A stretch of DNA of 64,000 nucleotides from the NCBI GenBank assembly GCA_016165875.1, contig JABBOT010000080.1, positions 6,926,759 to 6,990,758 of the forward strand. Reading direction: 5' to 3'. The notes beneath the pieces are model-generated. The model saw only the letters and a program-made list of their open reading frames with translations, did not search any database and was not told the DNA's origin. This DNA comes from Acanthopleura granulata. Its lineage: Eukaryota > Mollusca > Polyplacophora > Chitonida > Chitonidae. Below, piece by piece: positions 23,689 through 35,600 of the stretch. Positions within the stretch are counted from its first letter, which is position 1; each line of letters begins with the position of its first letter. A program made the translations under genes and the position numbers.

Positions 23689-24348
23689 AGCATGAACTGA
23701 ACTGGACATTGCGCTGCACTAGCATGGTAACCCTCTTAGTCAGTGAGGCCCCTATGCATAAAATAAAGGCAAGCCTTTCACACTGTGGTATAGATATAAA
23801 ATATTTTCAACAGGCATTGATGAAGGCCTGAAGCCGAAGAAGCAAGGGATGAATTTGAACAGAAGACCACGGCTCAGCGGAGTGCTTTCAAACTTGAACT
23901 ATAGAGAGAATATTAAACAATCAAACAACTCATACCACATAAAACAATACATGGCTCTTTATATTCACACATATAATACAGAGGTCACTCTAACTTGCTT
24001 AACACGCCAAATAATAACGTCTGTACAATTAATCTGCTGGTATTAAATGCGCAGATCAACTTAATACACTACAGGGCATTTTGTGATCATTCAGTAAGAT
24101 CCTGAAACAGAGGCAATTTTTTTTTAACATGGCTGAAAAGCCAACCTTGAATCCAAGTACAAAACAGCAGGTTTGAGGATATTCCAAGTCCCAATCAATA
24201 GTCTGAAATTTACCGCCTTCTAAATATAAACCGAAAAGTGTTGGATGCAGAATTTCAAATCTGAAAATGAGACATTTGCAGATGAACTTGCTTCTGATAT
24301 CTGAAGAATGAGTGAGATAATATCTTTGTATTCCTAAAAGCAACTGGA

Positions 24349-27300
24349 TCAACCGACAATGAGCGTCTCCTCATCTGGGAATTCATATTCTGGTACTTCC
24401 AAGTTGAGGGGCGCTGGCCCTTTCCTGATCCTCCCAGAGGCGTCATAGTGAGACCCATGACATGGACAGTAATAACCACCAAACTCCCCCGAGTTCGCTA
24501 TTGGCACGCAACCTGAAACAAGGCATTCAAGTTCTAATAAAAATTTATCACATTTTCTCTGTAGTTTGATGTACAAGCTCATGAGAAATCTATGCACTGG
24601 CTCTAAAGTTGCACTACATATAATGCATTGAGAAATTGGCCTCATCTGAATTACCTCCCTTGTAACATAGCTGCCATGACACTCAGTTTTTGAGGCATTC
24701 AAGTAAGAGATTTGGGACCTTGCAAACCAATGCAAAATATCACTAGAAAGACTCCCAGTACTCGAATTCCATGACCCCCTTTCAGTCAATTTTTCTTCGT
24801 TATTTTTTTTTTTGGCTTTTTCCTACGCACAAAAAAGTGTAAAGAGGTTGCAGAATCGTGTCCGTTGGATGTGTATTCTATAACAATTACCAGAAATCAT
24901 GTTTTTTTAAAGTTATTTTGCGTTAGTTTGCCAGAGCACTCACCCATGTCTCGCAAAAACGTGTTAATCTCGTGAGACAGCTCCAATGGCGATTCGGCTT
25001 ATATACATGCTCGATAAGTAGGCCTACGTGTGTTCAATGGCAGATTTTTCAATTTCCTCTGAATGGCTTAAATTATAATGTTTATTCCTGGGCTCCCAAA
25101 TCAGTTTAGAAACTTGAAATCAGTCTTGAAGGTAGGTCTTCAATGAACTTAAGTGCTCGAACTTCTAAGCTCTCCATAAGCCATTTTCAGCTAGACCCTA
25201 AAACCATACAAGTTAACAGGGAGTGTGGGGAGGTTATTCAGTCAGGCCCTACTAAGGTAACAGAGTACGTGCAGCACAATACTTGACAAATTCACAACCT
25301 TTTGTGACAAAAATCCATTAATTTTCCAAGAATTCCTGTTCACTGACTCTCAGCACTGCTTTTCCACTTTTTTGGTGGACATTTTGACCATTTGGCCATT
25401 TGTAAATATTTTGCAGTACTTTCACACCCAACGAGATAGTAACAACAAATTAAAATCTCGCTCTGTTTATATGTCAAGAATTTGAAACCTAAAACATGCA
25501 GTCTATGAACAGGCTGGAAAGTACTTTTAATCAATGTAAAGGACTTGCAAAGAAATTTAATGACTTCAACACAAATTCCATGACTTTCAAGGATTTTCCA
25601 CATGAAGCTTGTTCATAATGAAGTCCACAGGCGAAAAGAAAAGACATCTCCAAAGCATAATACAACCCATCATCTAGGGGTATAAAATATCGAGAGGCCA
25701 ACCTAAATGTGTGCATACACCCAACAGGACCAGCCATTCGTCCTTTTTGACTCGGTCATCGTCATGCTGGGGGTCTCTAAGGGAGGCCAATTCCACCCCC
25801 TTCTCCGTGCTGATTTCTTCTGCCGACCTGTGCCTCACAAACAGCGGTTTCCCTCTCCACTTGAACGTTGCGTTCTTGCCCTCTGGTATGTCCGCTAGTT
25901 TTATTTCAATCTTGGCCAGGGCCAGGACGTCTGCTGAGGCACTCATGCTGGACACGAAGGTTGTGACGAGGCTTTTGGCAGAGTAAACGCCCGCAGTACA
26001 CCCAGCTGAAACAAACACAGGACTCCTTTGTTAACTGTTGACAGTTTAAGGCCAAACTCAAGAATTCGTCACTCACACCATAGCAATCAGTTTTATGGTA
26101 GGAGGCCAAACTCAAGAATTCATCACTTACATGATAGCAATCAGTTTCATGGTAGGAGAAATTCAAAACAGGATTCAAGTGCTCACGCTAAACCACTGAC
26201 CTTTAGCCACTTGTTAATGACAAGCGCAATGCCATTAGAACATTAACCATACATAGCACAGATCAAAGTTAACTTGACGGTTTTGTCGCTAAAATTGCGA
26301 CTAAACAGCGACTATTATAGGGTGTACATTTTTGTAAAGACCCCAACTGACACGATAATAATATGATGTGTTTTGATCTTAACGAGAGTGAAACACTGAC
26401 GTGTCGAGAAATTCATGCAGACGTCATTGTTGCCTTTGCAACAAATGCTACATCACACCACTTCTAGCCACAATCTGTCATCATAATTAAGTTGAACAAC
26501 ACTCGCTGAACAAAATTACCTGCAGCATTAATTCTCATTAGTTTTATTCTTTTAATTCATTGCATCCCATCACATGCCATGCTGAATGCATGACCAACAT
26601 CGCCTTATGAAAAGTGCCAAGACTGACAATTCTGAAGTCTCGGCGATGGAACCAGGGTTTTCCATCTTACCAGGCAGATGCTTTGCCACTCAGAACTTAC
26701 ACTGCAATGGGCAAAAATAATAGCGCGCCACCCAAATTATCTTGACTGGCTCCTGAATCTAATATTTTGACTGACATGATCAGAATATTTGGATTGAAAA
26801 GGGTCATCTCTCAAACATGACACACATTTCCTTATGTGCACGGGTATAGTTTACATTTGCGTGCGGGTTTCTGTGTACTTTTCCACACAGAACTTTTTTG
26901 TACACGTGGATTTTAACTGTCATGACTAAAAATGTCAGACACATTTTGCCATCCTAAGTAAAATCAAAGGATCGGGTTGTGGAATGTGGAACACATTATG
27001 TAAATTGTGCACATCAGATGCTGCGAGGTGGTTATCTTCATGTGTGGGGGAATACCACCTTGTGTACACCACCAACCTTTGGCATGGTACTGACTTTCTC
27101 ATGCGACGTACAGATATGCACACCACATTGGTGGATGAGTGTAAGCTTATGTACTACTAAAGCACACCTGACATTAAGGAGAGACGGGGCAAGTGATAAA
27201 ATGGTCTCTCAAAACAGTCAGGAGACCAGTTTCACTCTCCCAATAAGGTCTCCCATAATTAACTAGGAGCACATTTCCTCTAATCCAAATTTCCTGTGTA

Positions 27301-29345
27301 ATTTCCTGTAGGCCAAGTACACAGCGCAAAACACTGATGAGAATTCACATACCCATGTAACTGGCACAGGGTTTTGTGACGCTTGAAAATGTTGGTAAAA
27401 AGTGTGCCAGCTATGTGAATATGGCAACACTAGACTGAGCCGAGCAGCAGTTGCTTTCACCATTTAGTCTATGATGCATGGAAGTTGTGCAACGTTCTAC
27501 AATCACATTTACTTTTGAATGGGGCAAGTTATAAAATGTGTTTTCAGGGGAAATGGGATACTTTTGCTTTGGAAAAGTACACAATAGAATTCTTCACCTC
27601 CAACTACTTTGGGGACTGAGGGTGAGTCGAAGATAGTTCTCCCTAGACAGCCAAGGCGAGCGTGGAGGTGAAGGCGACCGATCGTTCCCCCTAAAATGCA
27701 GGCCTGCTAAAGCCATCACTGACTGCTTATTTTCACCTGCCAGCAGTAAGAGCGCGGGAATCTACAAATTCTCTGCCCAAAGCCAGGTCTGAACCCACGC
27801 CTTATTAGACAAGCACGTTTAACCACCAGACCACAGCTCGCTCCTTTCCAACATATCTCACAGTGAACAGAGAGGCTAACATTGAATACTTCTCTGTAGC
27901 CACAATTCTGAGAGATCGGCCTTACCTCCAACCATTAAATACGTGAATAGCTTTCCTTTTTCTATGTTATCATCTTTGCTTTCTTGGGGAGAACGTTGTC
28001 GTCTGTAATTTGAGAAGTCTGGAATCTGAATATCTGTGTGGGCAAGGCGTACCTGTGGTTGAGCTGCAAAAGAAAGTTCAGACATACTCACATCAAATGG
28101 ATACCACTTGTTGGTGTTGCAAGCTTAGGCGTGTTATTTCTAATGTACCGTAATATAATGGTTGAGGACAACATATTAAGTATAGAGGTGTTCAAGGTAA
28201 GCTTATGAAACAAGACACGGCTGTGATAATATACGTAGTTACTCCCCTACCGAGACACAAATGTGTCGTATACATTCATTACCATTATTTGGCTTGTCTG
28301 AACTACCTGGGCTGTTTGCATCATAATGCTGCCTTAAATTAAGTTGCAAATCAGCTGGTGGAATCGAACCCTGTCACTTAATCCCTGGTTACTCACACGT
28401 TGAAATTTGCATTAGAAATGACATGATCCCCAGCAATGTTCAAATTTCCATGTCTGTAACCTGCCCCATACTCTACCATGTGGCAATGCAGTCTGACTTT
28501 TGGACTTGCTTTCCACATCCAAGAAATGTGCCTAACATGAGCCTAAAACTATCATAAAACTACTCTCCAAAATCCTTGGTGACCACTTACAATTCTATTT
28601 AGCCTATCTAAATTATTCCAGTCTCTGCCGTCCACCTAAAGCAAATCCAAAACGACTCCCTCTCAGTTCACTTAAAACCCTCTCGACATCTTAAACGCAT
28701 AACGACAACGAACAGATTTCATTCATCACTAGGGGATACTATAAATTTACTTTACATGGGCTTTATAACATACTATGCACTTACATGTTTCCAGGGAGGA
28801 GATTTATAAAAGTTTAGGCCAATGTTAGGCTTATTTCACAGGAGTAGTGGGCCAGTCTGAGATTGAGACTGCATTGCCGCACGGTTGAGTATAGCGCAGG
28901 TCTAAGATATGAAATTTGAGCGTTCGTGTCATTTCTAATGCAAATTTCAACGTCTGAACAGCCTCGGATTACCAGTCACTGAGCTGTTTACATAAAGTCC
29001 TCAAGATTTTATTTCCTCGTAACCAAGTCACGATTACACTTGTTAGTAGTGGTATTACATATGTATTCTCGAAGAGATATAAAATTGTCATTGTACAAGG
29101 TGCATGTCACACAAGAAGCACAAGTAAACATTCATAGCAAAGGTCTTACTAGCCAACCCAGTGGTGGCGAGTGGTTTTCCTTTTAGCAGACGAACTGCCA
29201 AACTGTAGTTAGATTTGGGCTGCACGGGAGGATCTGTCTTAATTTTTTCTGCTTTCTGTGAAACCGCAGGGATCACTGGTCGAATAAGACATGGCACCAC
29301 TTGTGTGGATGCTACAGCTGTCCGTGGAAATAGAAGGCTGGTCAT
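24349..29345 (-). CDS. UQCRFS1: Cytochrome b-c1 complex Rieske iron-sulfur subunit, mitochondrial
   Basis: This is the Rieske [2Fe-2S] subunit of respiratory complex III, which passes electrons from ubiquinol to cytochrome c1 at the inner mitochondrial membrane. Four exons (29345-29150, 28063-27926, 26005-25703, 24512-24349) give 266 residues (human 274), with consistent phases. The N-terminus is basic and hydroxylated, as expected for the presequence region. Then come [15 protein letters not shown], the single membrane segment ([20 protein letters not shown]) and the hinge [19 protein letters not shown]. Cluster ligands are C209 and H211 (CTHLGC) and C228 and H231 (CPCH); the disulfide pair is C214 and C230. 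The end is LIVG. ATG at 29345 was chosen; an earlier in-frame GTG at 29381 is not a plausible start. The donor after C-T-H-L is GTTGGC, weaker than usual. Introns hold SINE-like sequence (27716-27850), a 54-bp duplication (26049-26156) and otherwise nothing recognisable. Confidence 0.97.
26049..26156. repeat. 54-bp tandem duplication in UQCRFS1 intron 2
   Basis: 26049-26102 and 26103-26156 are two adjacent copies (AGGCCAAACTCAAGAATTC...ATGGTAGG) with a few substitutions. The core CACTCACAYSATAGCAATCA also resembles 45483-45515, so the unit may come from a dispersed repeat. Confidence 0.85.
27716..27850 (-). mobile_element. tRNA-derived SINE, third head type (UQCRFS1 intron 1 side)
   Basis: On the minus strand: GAGCTGTGGTCTGGTGGTTA (A-box-like) and GTGGGTTCAGACC (B-box-like), followed by GGCTTTGGGCAGAGAATTTG. 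It lies in the intron between the second and third coding exons of UQCRFS1. The 3' end is not clear. Confidence 0.55.
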
Positions 29346-29660
29346 TCTAGCGGCGTCCTCTTCGACCCCTGGCAAAGACACTACTGCCGGAGAAAATGGC
29401 GAGGAAATGGCTTGGTGACGTCACTAACGTAAAGTAGGCTATTCCGTCGTAACACAAGTGGTTATATGTAACTTATTACAGATAATATGCAGCAGTGCAT
29501 AGTTGAATGTGTCAATGTCAGTTATTCGATTATCGTTTGTGGATTGTGTTTAATGCATATATCTGCCAACAGAAACTCTAAACTATATGTCGTTATTTGG
29601 AAAGTACACTTTTTGTTAGTTTGCAGTGCATCATGGGAGTTGAGATTTTCAAAACAGAAG
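29346..29660. promoter_or_regulatory. Bidirectional promoter of UQCRFS1 and the chromodomain gene
   Basis: The two start codons (29345 minus, 29661 plus) are head to head, 315 bp apart. A perfect CRE, TGACGTCA, lies at 29416-29423, about 70 bp upstream of the UQCRFS1 ATG, in a plausible position for ATF/CREB-type control. Near the other gene GCATCATGGGAGTTG (about 29627-29641) resembles the ZNF143-type motif on one strand. There is no clear TATA box. Promoter function is inferred from arrangement. Confidence 0.6.
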
Positions 29661-32600
29661 ATGTCCGGTTCGCAAGGTAGTGATCAAGAGTTCGAGGTAT
29701 GGAAATGTAAATTTTTTGTATTATTTGAGAGATCTATGAATGCACAATATAAACTTCGCATTCTTGAGTTAAGTGTTTTAATATTCATATACCATGGAAT
29801 ATAGATCAATAACGCCTGCTAAATGTCTCATCAAGCTCCGAAACGCAACCAGTCAGTTTCGCGTGACTGGCATCTGTTCAGCCCAGTTTTTTGGGGGGAT
29901 AATTCGCGGGACGTTGAAAACTCGTGAAGAATGCGAAATGTGCCTTTCGGTATTTGTTTAGCACGAGTCACCCCAAATAACACGTCTGTTTGACCCCAGT
30001 TTGCTGTACTATTGAGTTGTTTACTTTGCGCCGTTTCACTTTCTCGGTGGTATGCGGCTGGTGTTTTATCGGTAGTAAAATTTAAATTGAATGCAAAGAT
30101 ACTCTGCGGAGAACAGTGAAGTATATATAAGTTGCTACCCATTGTGACTTATTGAAACTCGATGTTGTTTAAAAGGTTACCTCTATTTAATATGTATATT
30201 TGCACATGGCCTTTAGTTGACAGTGGGGTAGAAGGGTGGACCTTCCCACGCACAACTGGAGAGGAAGTCCGTATGAACTAGGCTTGAACTCTCAGCAATC
30301 ACATTGGTGAGAGGCACCTCGGTCATTACATGGCACAAGCACACTAACCACCTCGTCCACGGAGGCCCCCAATGCATAAATTACTTAATGCATAATACAT
30401 AAACATGATCCATTCTCAATGTAAAGCTTTGGTACCACCCAGGCTAAAAGTCAGACGTAGATCATTGGTGGCGTTCTCATCCAGCAGTATAGCGTGCTAC
30501 AGGTGGTTAACACACTCTACTGGGCTCTCTGCATCAGCTAATCTGAACACCCTCTGAGGCACAGGATTATCATCAGAAGAATATGTGGATGTAGTTCCAG
30601 CAGGATGCAAACTGTATGTGTCAATTGTGGATTCTGTTGTCTACATTTCTGTATTTTATACTTGCAAGAGAAACTTTATAGGAAATTTGATGTCTCTTCA
30701 CACATACTTCACAGACCAAGGTGACTTCTTTGTGAATGAAACATGTGTTATAGTGCGTGCTTTCCACCTAGCCAGGACTTGAAAAATACCTTGGCAGGCC
30801 AGTTCGATGTTGGTGACAAATTCAAATGCTGTCAGTGAATATAGTAATCTGCTTGCCAATGTAGCAAATGTTTATTTGACTTACTCATCTCTTTGGCGAA
30901 GAAAACAAATGTAGGTGTAGGTTTGTTAACCTGCCTGTAACCAAATTCCAGACGAGTGGTCGAATCAGTTGTTTTGACCTTTGTTCATTCCTGAGGTTCG
31001 CAGTTAAGTGGACATTTTAATTTATGTGAAAATAACCAATGTCCAGCTATTCCATTGGCAAGTGGACTTTAATGTTTTTTATTTATTCGCAGATTATCTT
31101 TTCGCGCGCACAATCTGTCTACTGGTGAGTGATGTTTTATATTTACTGGCCAAGTGACTCCTAAATGAAAAAAATTTTCGAGCACTGCTAGCATATCACC
31201 TCAGCATTGATCAGCAAACACCTGTCTAGCCTAGTCAGGCCTTTGCTTGATGCGTTTTGTCTTATCAATTTTCGTTTCAGTGTGAAAGTGACATCTAAAT
31301 ACAACAATGTATTTTATGCAGCTATTAAAGTCTCATAAGTTTCGGGTAGGACAAACACATTTCTCTAAAACTGAAATACTGATTTGGTAACACAGAGTAG
31401 CAGTATTTGTCACGGCCAATATCATCCTACGTTCCAACAAAAGCACCTCCAGTCAGTGGGACTCTCTAAATCCGGCAAAATGAGTAACTATGTAATATGT
31501 AAACATGTAGAACTTGCTTGTTCTCCATTTAATTTGCTGCAACCAGTCAGTCATCAAAAGCAGAAGAGTAACATAAAGATGGATTGTACTTGTCTGGCCA
31601 CAATATGTGGCGTTAAACCACAGTCATTGATTCATTCCTTATGAGTCAGGCCATCCTTAAAGTGAAGGACAGTGTATGTTGTAAGCTAATTTGCCAAAAG
31701 GTTTGGACAATATTATGTTTTTTTCGGTGAAGTATTTTTGGTAACAGCTATTATGACAGGGGAAACTGACATCTTACCGTGCTCCATCACCTAGCATAAA
31801 ATGCAGCCATTCTGTCTGGGCTGTGACGTAATTGTTCCAACCGTGAAACACTCGTCACCTGAGACTGTAGTAAGCTGCTAGGTTGTGTTTGTAACTTAAG
31901 TATATATGTCAATTTATAACTGAAATGATAAAGAAGCTTACTCCTGGCACAACATGGGGCCTCCGTGGCACAGTTGGTTAGGGCGCTAGCACAATGCAAT
32001 GACCCAGAATCCTCCTACCAATGCAGTCAGTGTGAGTTCAAGTCAAGCATATGCTGGCTTCCTCTCTGGCCATATGTGGGAAGGTCTGCTAACAACCTGC
32101 GGATGGTCGTGGGTTTCCCCAGCGCTCCGCCTGGTTTCCTGCCACCGTAATGCAGGCCGCCATCACATAAGTGAAATATTCTTGGGTACGGCGTAAAACA
32201 CCAATCAGATCAGATGAATCCTGACAACAGAATGGTTTGGAAATACTTTACAGTGTTGTTCACCAATGTACTAGTTATAATTAGGACATATTAAAACATT
32301 GTGCTCTCACAATGTTATTACATGTTACATTGACAGACAACACAGAACGTTGCATCACAGCTTATAATATCTCCTAGGTCTCTGATTGGTCAACCCCTCA
32401 TAAGCTCATAAGCATGGGCATCTTCAGTTCCCCAGTCAGCAGCACAATACTCCACACTTCAAATCAAGATAACTCAGCAACGAATTCATATTAATTCAAA
32501 CATGTTTTTACATTCAAGAGAGAATTTTATAATCTTTTTAAAGTGAAAGGCAGCTTGTGTTTAAAGTTAAGTTTGTCGAAAAGGTTGAACAATATTATGT

Positions 32601-35600
32601 TTATTTCGGTAAAGTATTTTTTCTAACAGCTACTACAACAGTGGAAATTGACATTTAACCGTGCTCCGTCGGCTAACATGAAACACAGCCATCCTGTGTG
32701 AGCTGTGACATATTTGTTCCAAGCGCTGAACACTATTTTCACTGGAGACTGTAGTAAGCTGCTAGGCTAATGATTGAAACTTTAGTATATATGTAAATTT
32801 ATGACATGAAATATTCAAGAAACTTATTCCCTCCACAACACAATGGTCTGGAAATAATGGAAGTGCTATGAACAAATGTACTTGTTATAATTAAAATATG
32901 TAACATGAAAACAGTGTCCTGTCCCTTTGTTATTACATCCTACATTGACACTCAACTCAGAACATTTACATCACAGCTTATAAACAGCTGATATCTCCTA
33001 GCTCTCTCATTGGTCAATCCCTCATAAAAGCATGGGTGCCTTCAGACCCCAGTCGGCAGCACAATACCCCACACTTCACAACGAATTCATATAAATTCAA
33101 GTAGATTTTTGTAATAAAGAGAGAATTTTGTAATTTTTTTTTTATGAACAGAGCAGTAGTCATGAGCTGTCTTCTACTTAAAAGAAAAGACAACACTACA
33201 CCAAATGTATATATGTATCGATAAAGCATCCCACTCTTAGTTCAAAAAACCTTACTTTTTATTTTTGTGATGTATGATAACCAAGATATTACAGTTCACA
33301 GTAAGCGAAAACACCCATGTGGGGAACATTGAAAGGGCCGCCATGCTCCCAATTTTAACCAATCAGGGGCAAGACATTTCTACCAACGGAGAAGACATCT
33401 GTGTCCCCTCTAACATCACCATACCTGGTTCACCTTTTGGCCATGTAGAAGTAGTGTTAAATTGGTTGTGATTACGAGACAATTCTGATGTACTCTAAAG
33501 CCATTTTCAATGAGAAAATTGTAATAGAATACATCAGGAGTTATTCCTCAAGATCTCAACCAGGAGGCCACAGTAAGTAGCCTTCGATTGTAATGATAAA
33601 GGGAACCGTACTTTGCACAGAAAGGTGTGTCTGGCCCCTAATGCTGAAGTGTGTAGGGTACGGATGACGTGACATTGTGTCTCCGGTTCCTCTAAAATGG
33701 CATATCCCATGGCCTTGTAAGAATTCTACATTAAAAGGTGATTTATAGTTACCAAGCACGTAAAAAAATGCCTATGCCCATTTATGTCTGCATGGACTCC
33801 TCTTCTGAAATAACTTTGGTTGTGTTTTTTTGTTCTCTTTTTTAAAACTTTATTGTGTGTAACCTAACCCTATGAGAAAAAACAGGGTCTGTCGTTAGGG
33901 AGTTTTTTCCTCTGGGCCATAAAAAGGATAGGGATTTTAAAGAAATTAACATGGAGAGAAAAAAAAAAATTCTCTTAAAATACCAATAAAAACTTTTGAG
34001 GAGGCCCTTTTTTGAAACGTTGATGGTGTTATGCCCAGCGAACATATCTCTGAGAATCTCCAAGTGAACTGATCACTGTTGTTTTTGTCAAACCTGTGCC
34101 GTGGTACACACCACAGTGACAAGGGGGTACAATTACATATTAATACACGTATGTCTGGCGTTCTCGCAGGTTGAGAGGATTTTGGACCATCGTAAACAAG
34201 GGGCCAAATCTGAGTACCTAATTCGCTGGAAGGATTTCGGACCAGAGGAAGACACCTGGGAGCCAATCCAGAACCTAGCACACTGTCGAGATCTTGTTGA
34301 ACACTACAACAGAGTGTACCGTTCAGTAAGTTTGCAGTGATGTGTATTCCTTTATAACTCCATCTCCCTTCTCCCCATTTAACTTAAGTTTCAGCAAGGT
34401 TTGTTGTGCAGAAGAATTTTGTTGTGTTTCGTCCAAATTATGAAGAACACGGAATCAGTGTCTGGTGTTGAGATTCTGAGTGCAAGTTGAACCTTAATTA
34501 TTTGATCTCTGTCAGCAATAAGAAAATAATGGGTACATTTAATTGGGGGGGGGGGGAATTCCTCTAGTATCGAGGGTAGAAAATAGAGAAACTGTGTGTT
34601 TCTTATGCTACTGCTTAGTGAGAAAACTCTATTTAAATATTCAGAAACTAAATAGGCCATTTGACCAATATAAACATCACAATAAATAATGTTGATACTG
34701 TGTTTTTGTGAGATCTTTTACATTGTGACCTGTTTTGCTATCTTCTTCCCATTTTGTGTGGTACAACCTGAGCATGTTGGTGAAGTGTAAAGGTTTTATC
34801 CATCAAAATTGGATTAGAAAGGGAATAATGCTGCTGTATTTAATGATTACAGACTCTTCTGCAAATTTTAATAAATGGCAAATATGTGTGTGTGTTACTT
34901 GTAGCTTTTGTTCTGCCATGCAATTAAATCTCTTTTTCAAGCATTGATTGAAATTTTAATAACAAAAAAAAAAGCTCTGACATAGTGGAGTGTTGTCCCT
35001 GTAAATGTTATGCCATTTAACCATGGAGTTATGAAAATGTGATCAGTTTAGCATGATACTGGCCTACTGAAGTAGGCTTGCACGCATGTGATATGTGAAA
35101 TTTGTGCTTTCTCTTTATAGCCTATTACACCTGGCTCCAGCACCTCTACTTTGTCCAGACTCGGGTCACAGTCCAAAATGCCAAAGTCCAAAGTCAGTTC
35201 ACGGTCAAGAAGCAGATCATCCTCGCGGTCTCGCTCCAAAAAGTCTTCCTCATCACCATCACGATCTCCCAGCAGGAAATCCTCAAGAACAAGCACAGTG
35301 ACGAAAGAGGTGGTCACGAAAAGATCGGGACGGTCTCCCAACCGATCTGTCCGATCCTCTGTCTCGTCACAGCTGACCCGATCTCCGGTAAAGGAGGGCT
35401 CATTCCCACTACAAAAGGCCACTAAAGTGGAGGAGGAATCCTCCACAGCCCGCCAGGCTGCGATGCACGAATCGCGACAAGTCCTTGTGCAGGTAAATAT
35501 TAGAAATTGTCTCCATTGCAATGCATTACAGAGCCATGAAAATTTCTCGACTTCCATCACCGAGTTTTTGACCAAAGAACACCTAATAAGAAAAATAGTT

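Larger units (their letters stand above)
19917..24348. other. Convergent intergenic region, repeat-rich, no gene seen
   Basis: The region lies between the stop codons of CTNNBL1 (plus) and UQCRFS1 (minus), so it includes both 3' UTRs. It holds a short (TG)n run at 20000-20020, family A SINE pieces at 20930-21257 and 23236-23372, a MITE at 21869-22515, a dispersed repeat at 22690-22940, and a SINE with a tRNA-Lys-like head at 23373-23688. Short open frames here show no family resemblance or plausible splice partners. I could not place polyadenylation sites with confidence. Confidence 0.6.

Noticed and set aside
29346..29381. Longer UQCRFS1 N-terminus starting at GTG 29381
   Set aside because: Nuclear animal genes rarely start with GTG, and the downstream ATG gives a normal length and presequence.
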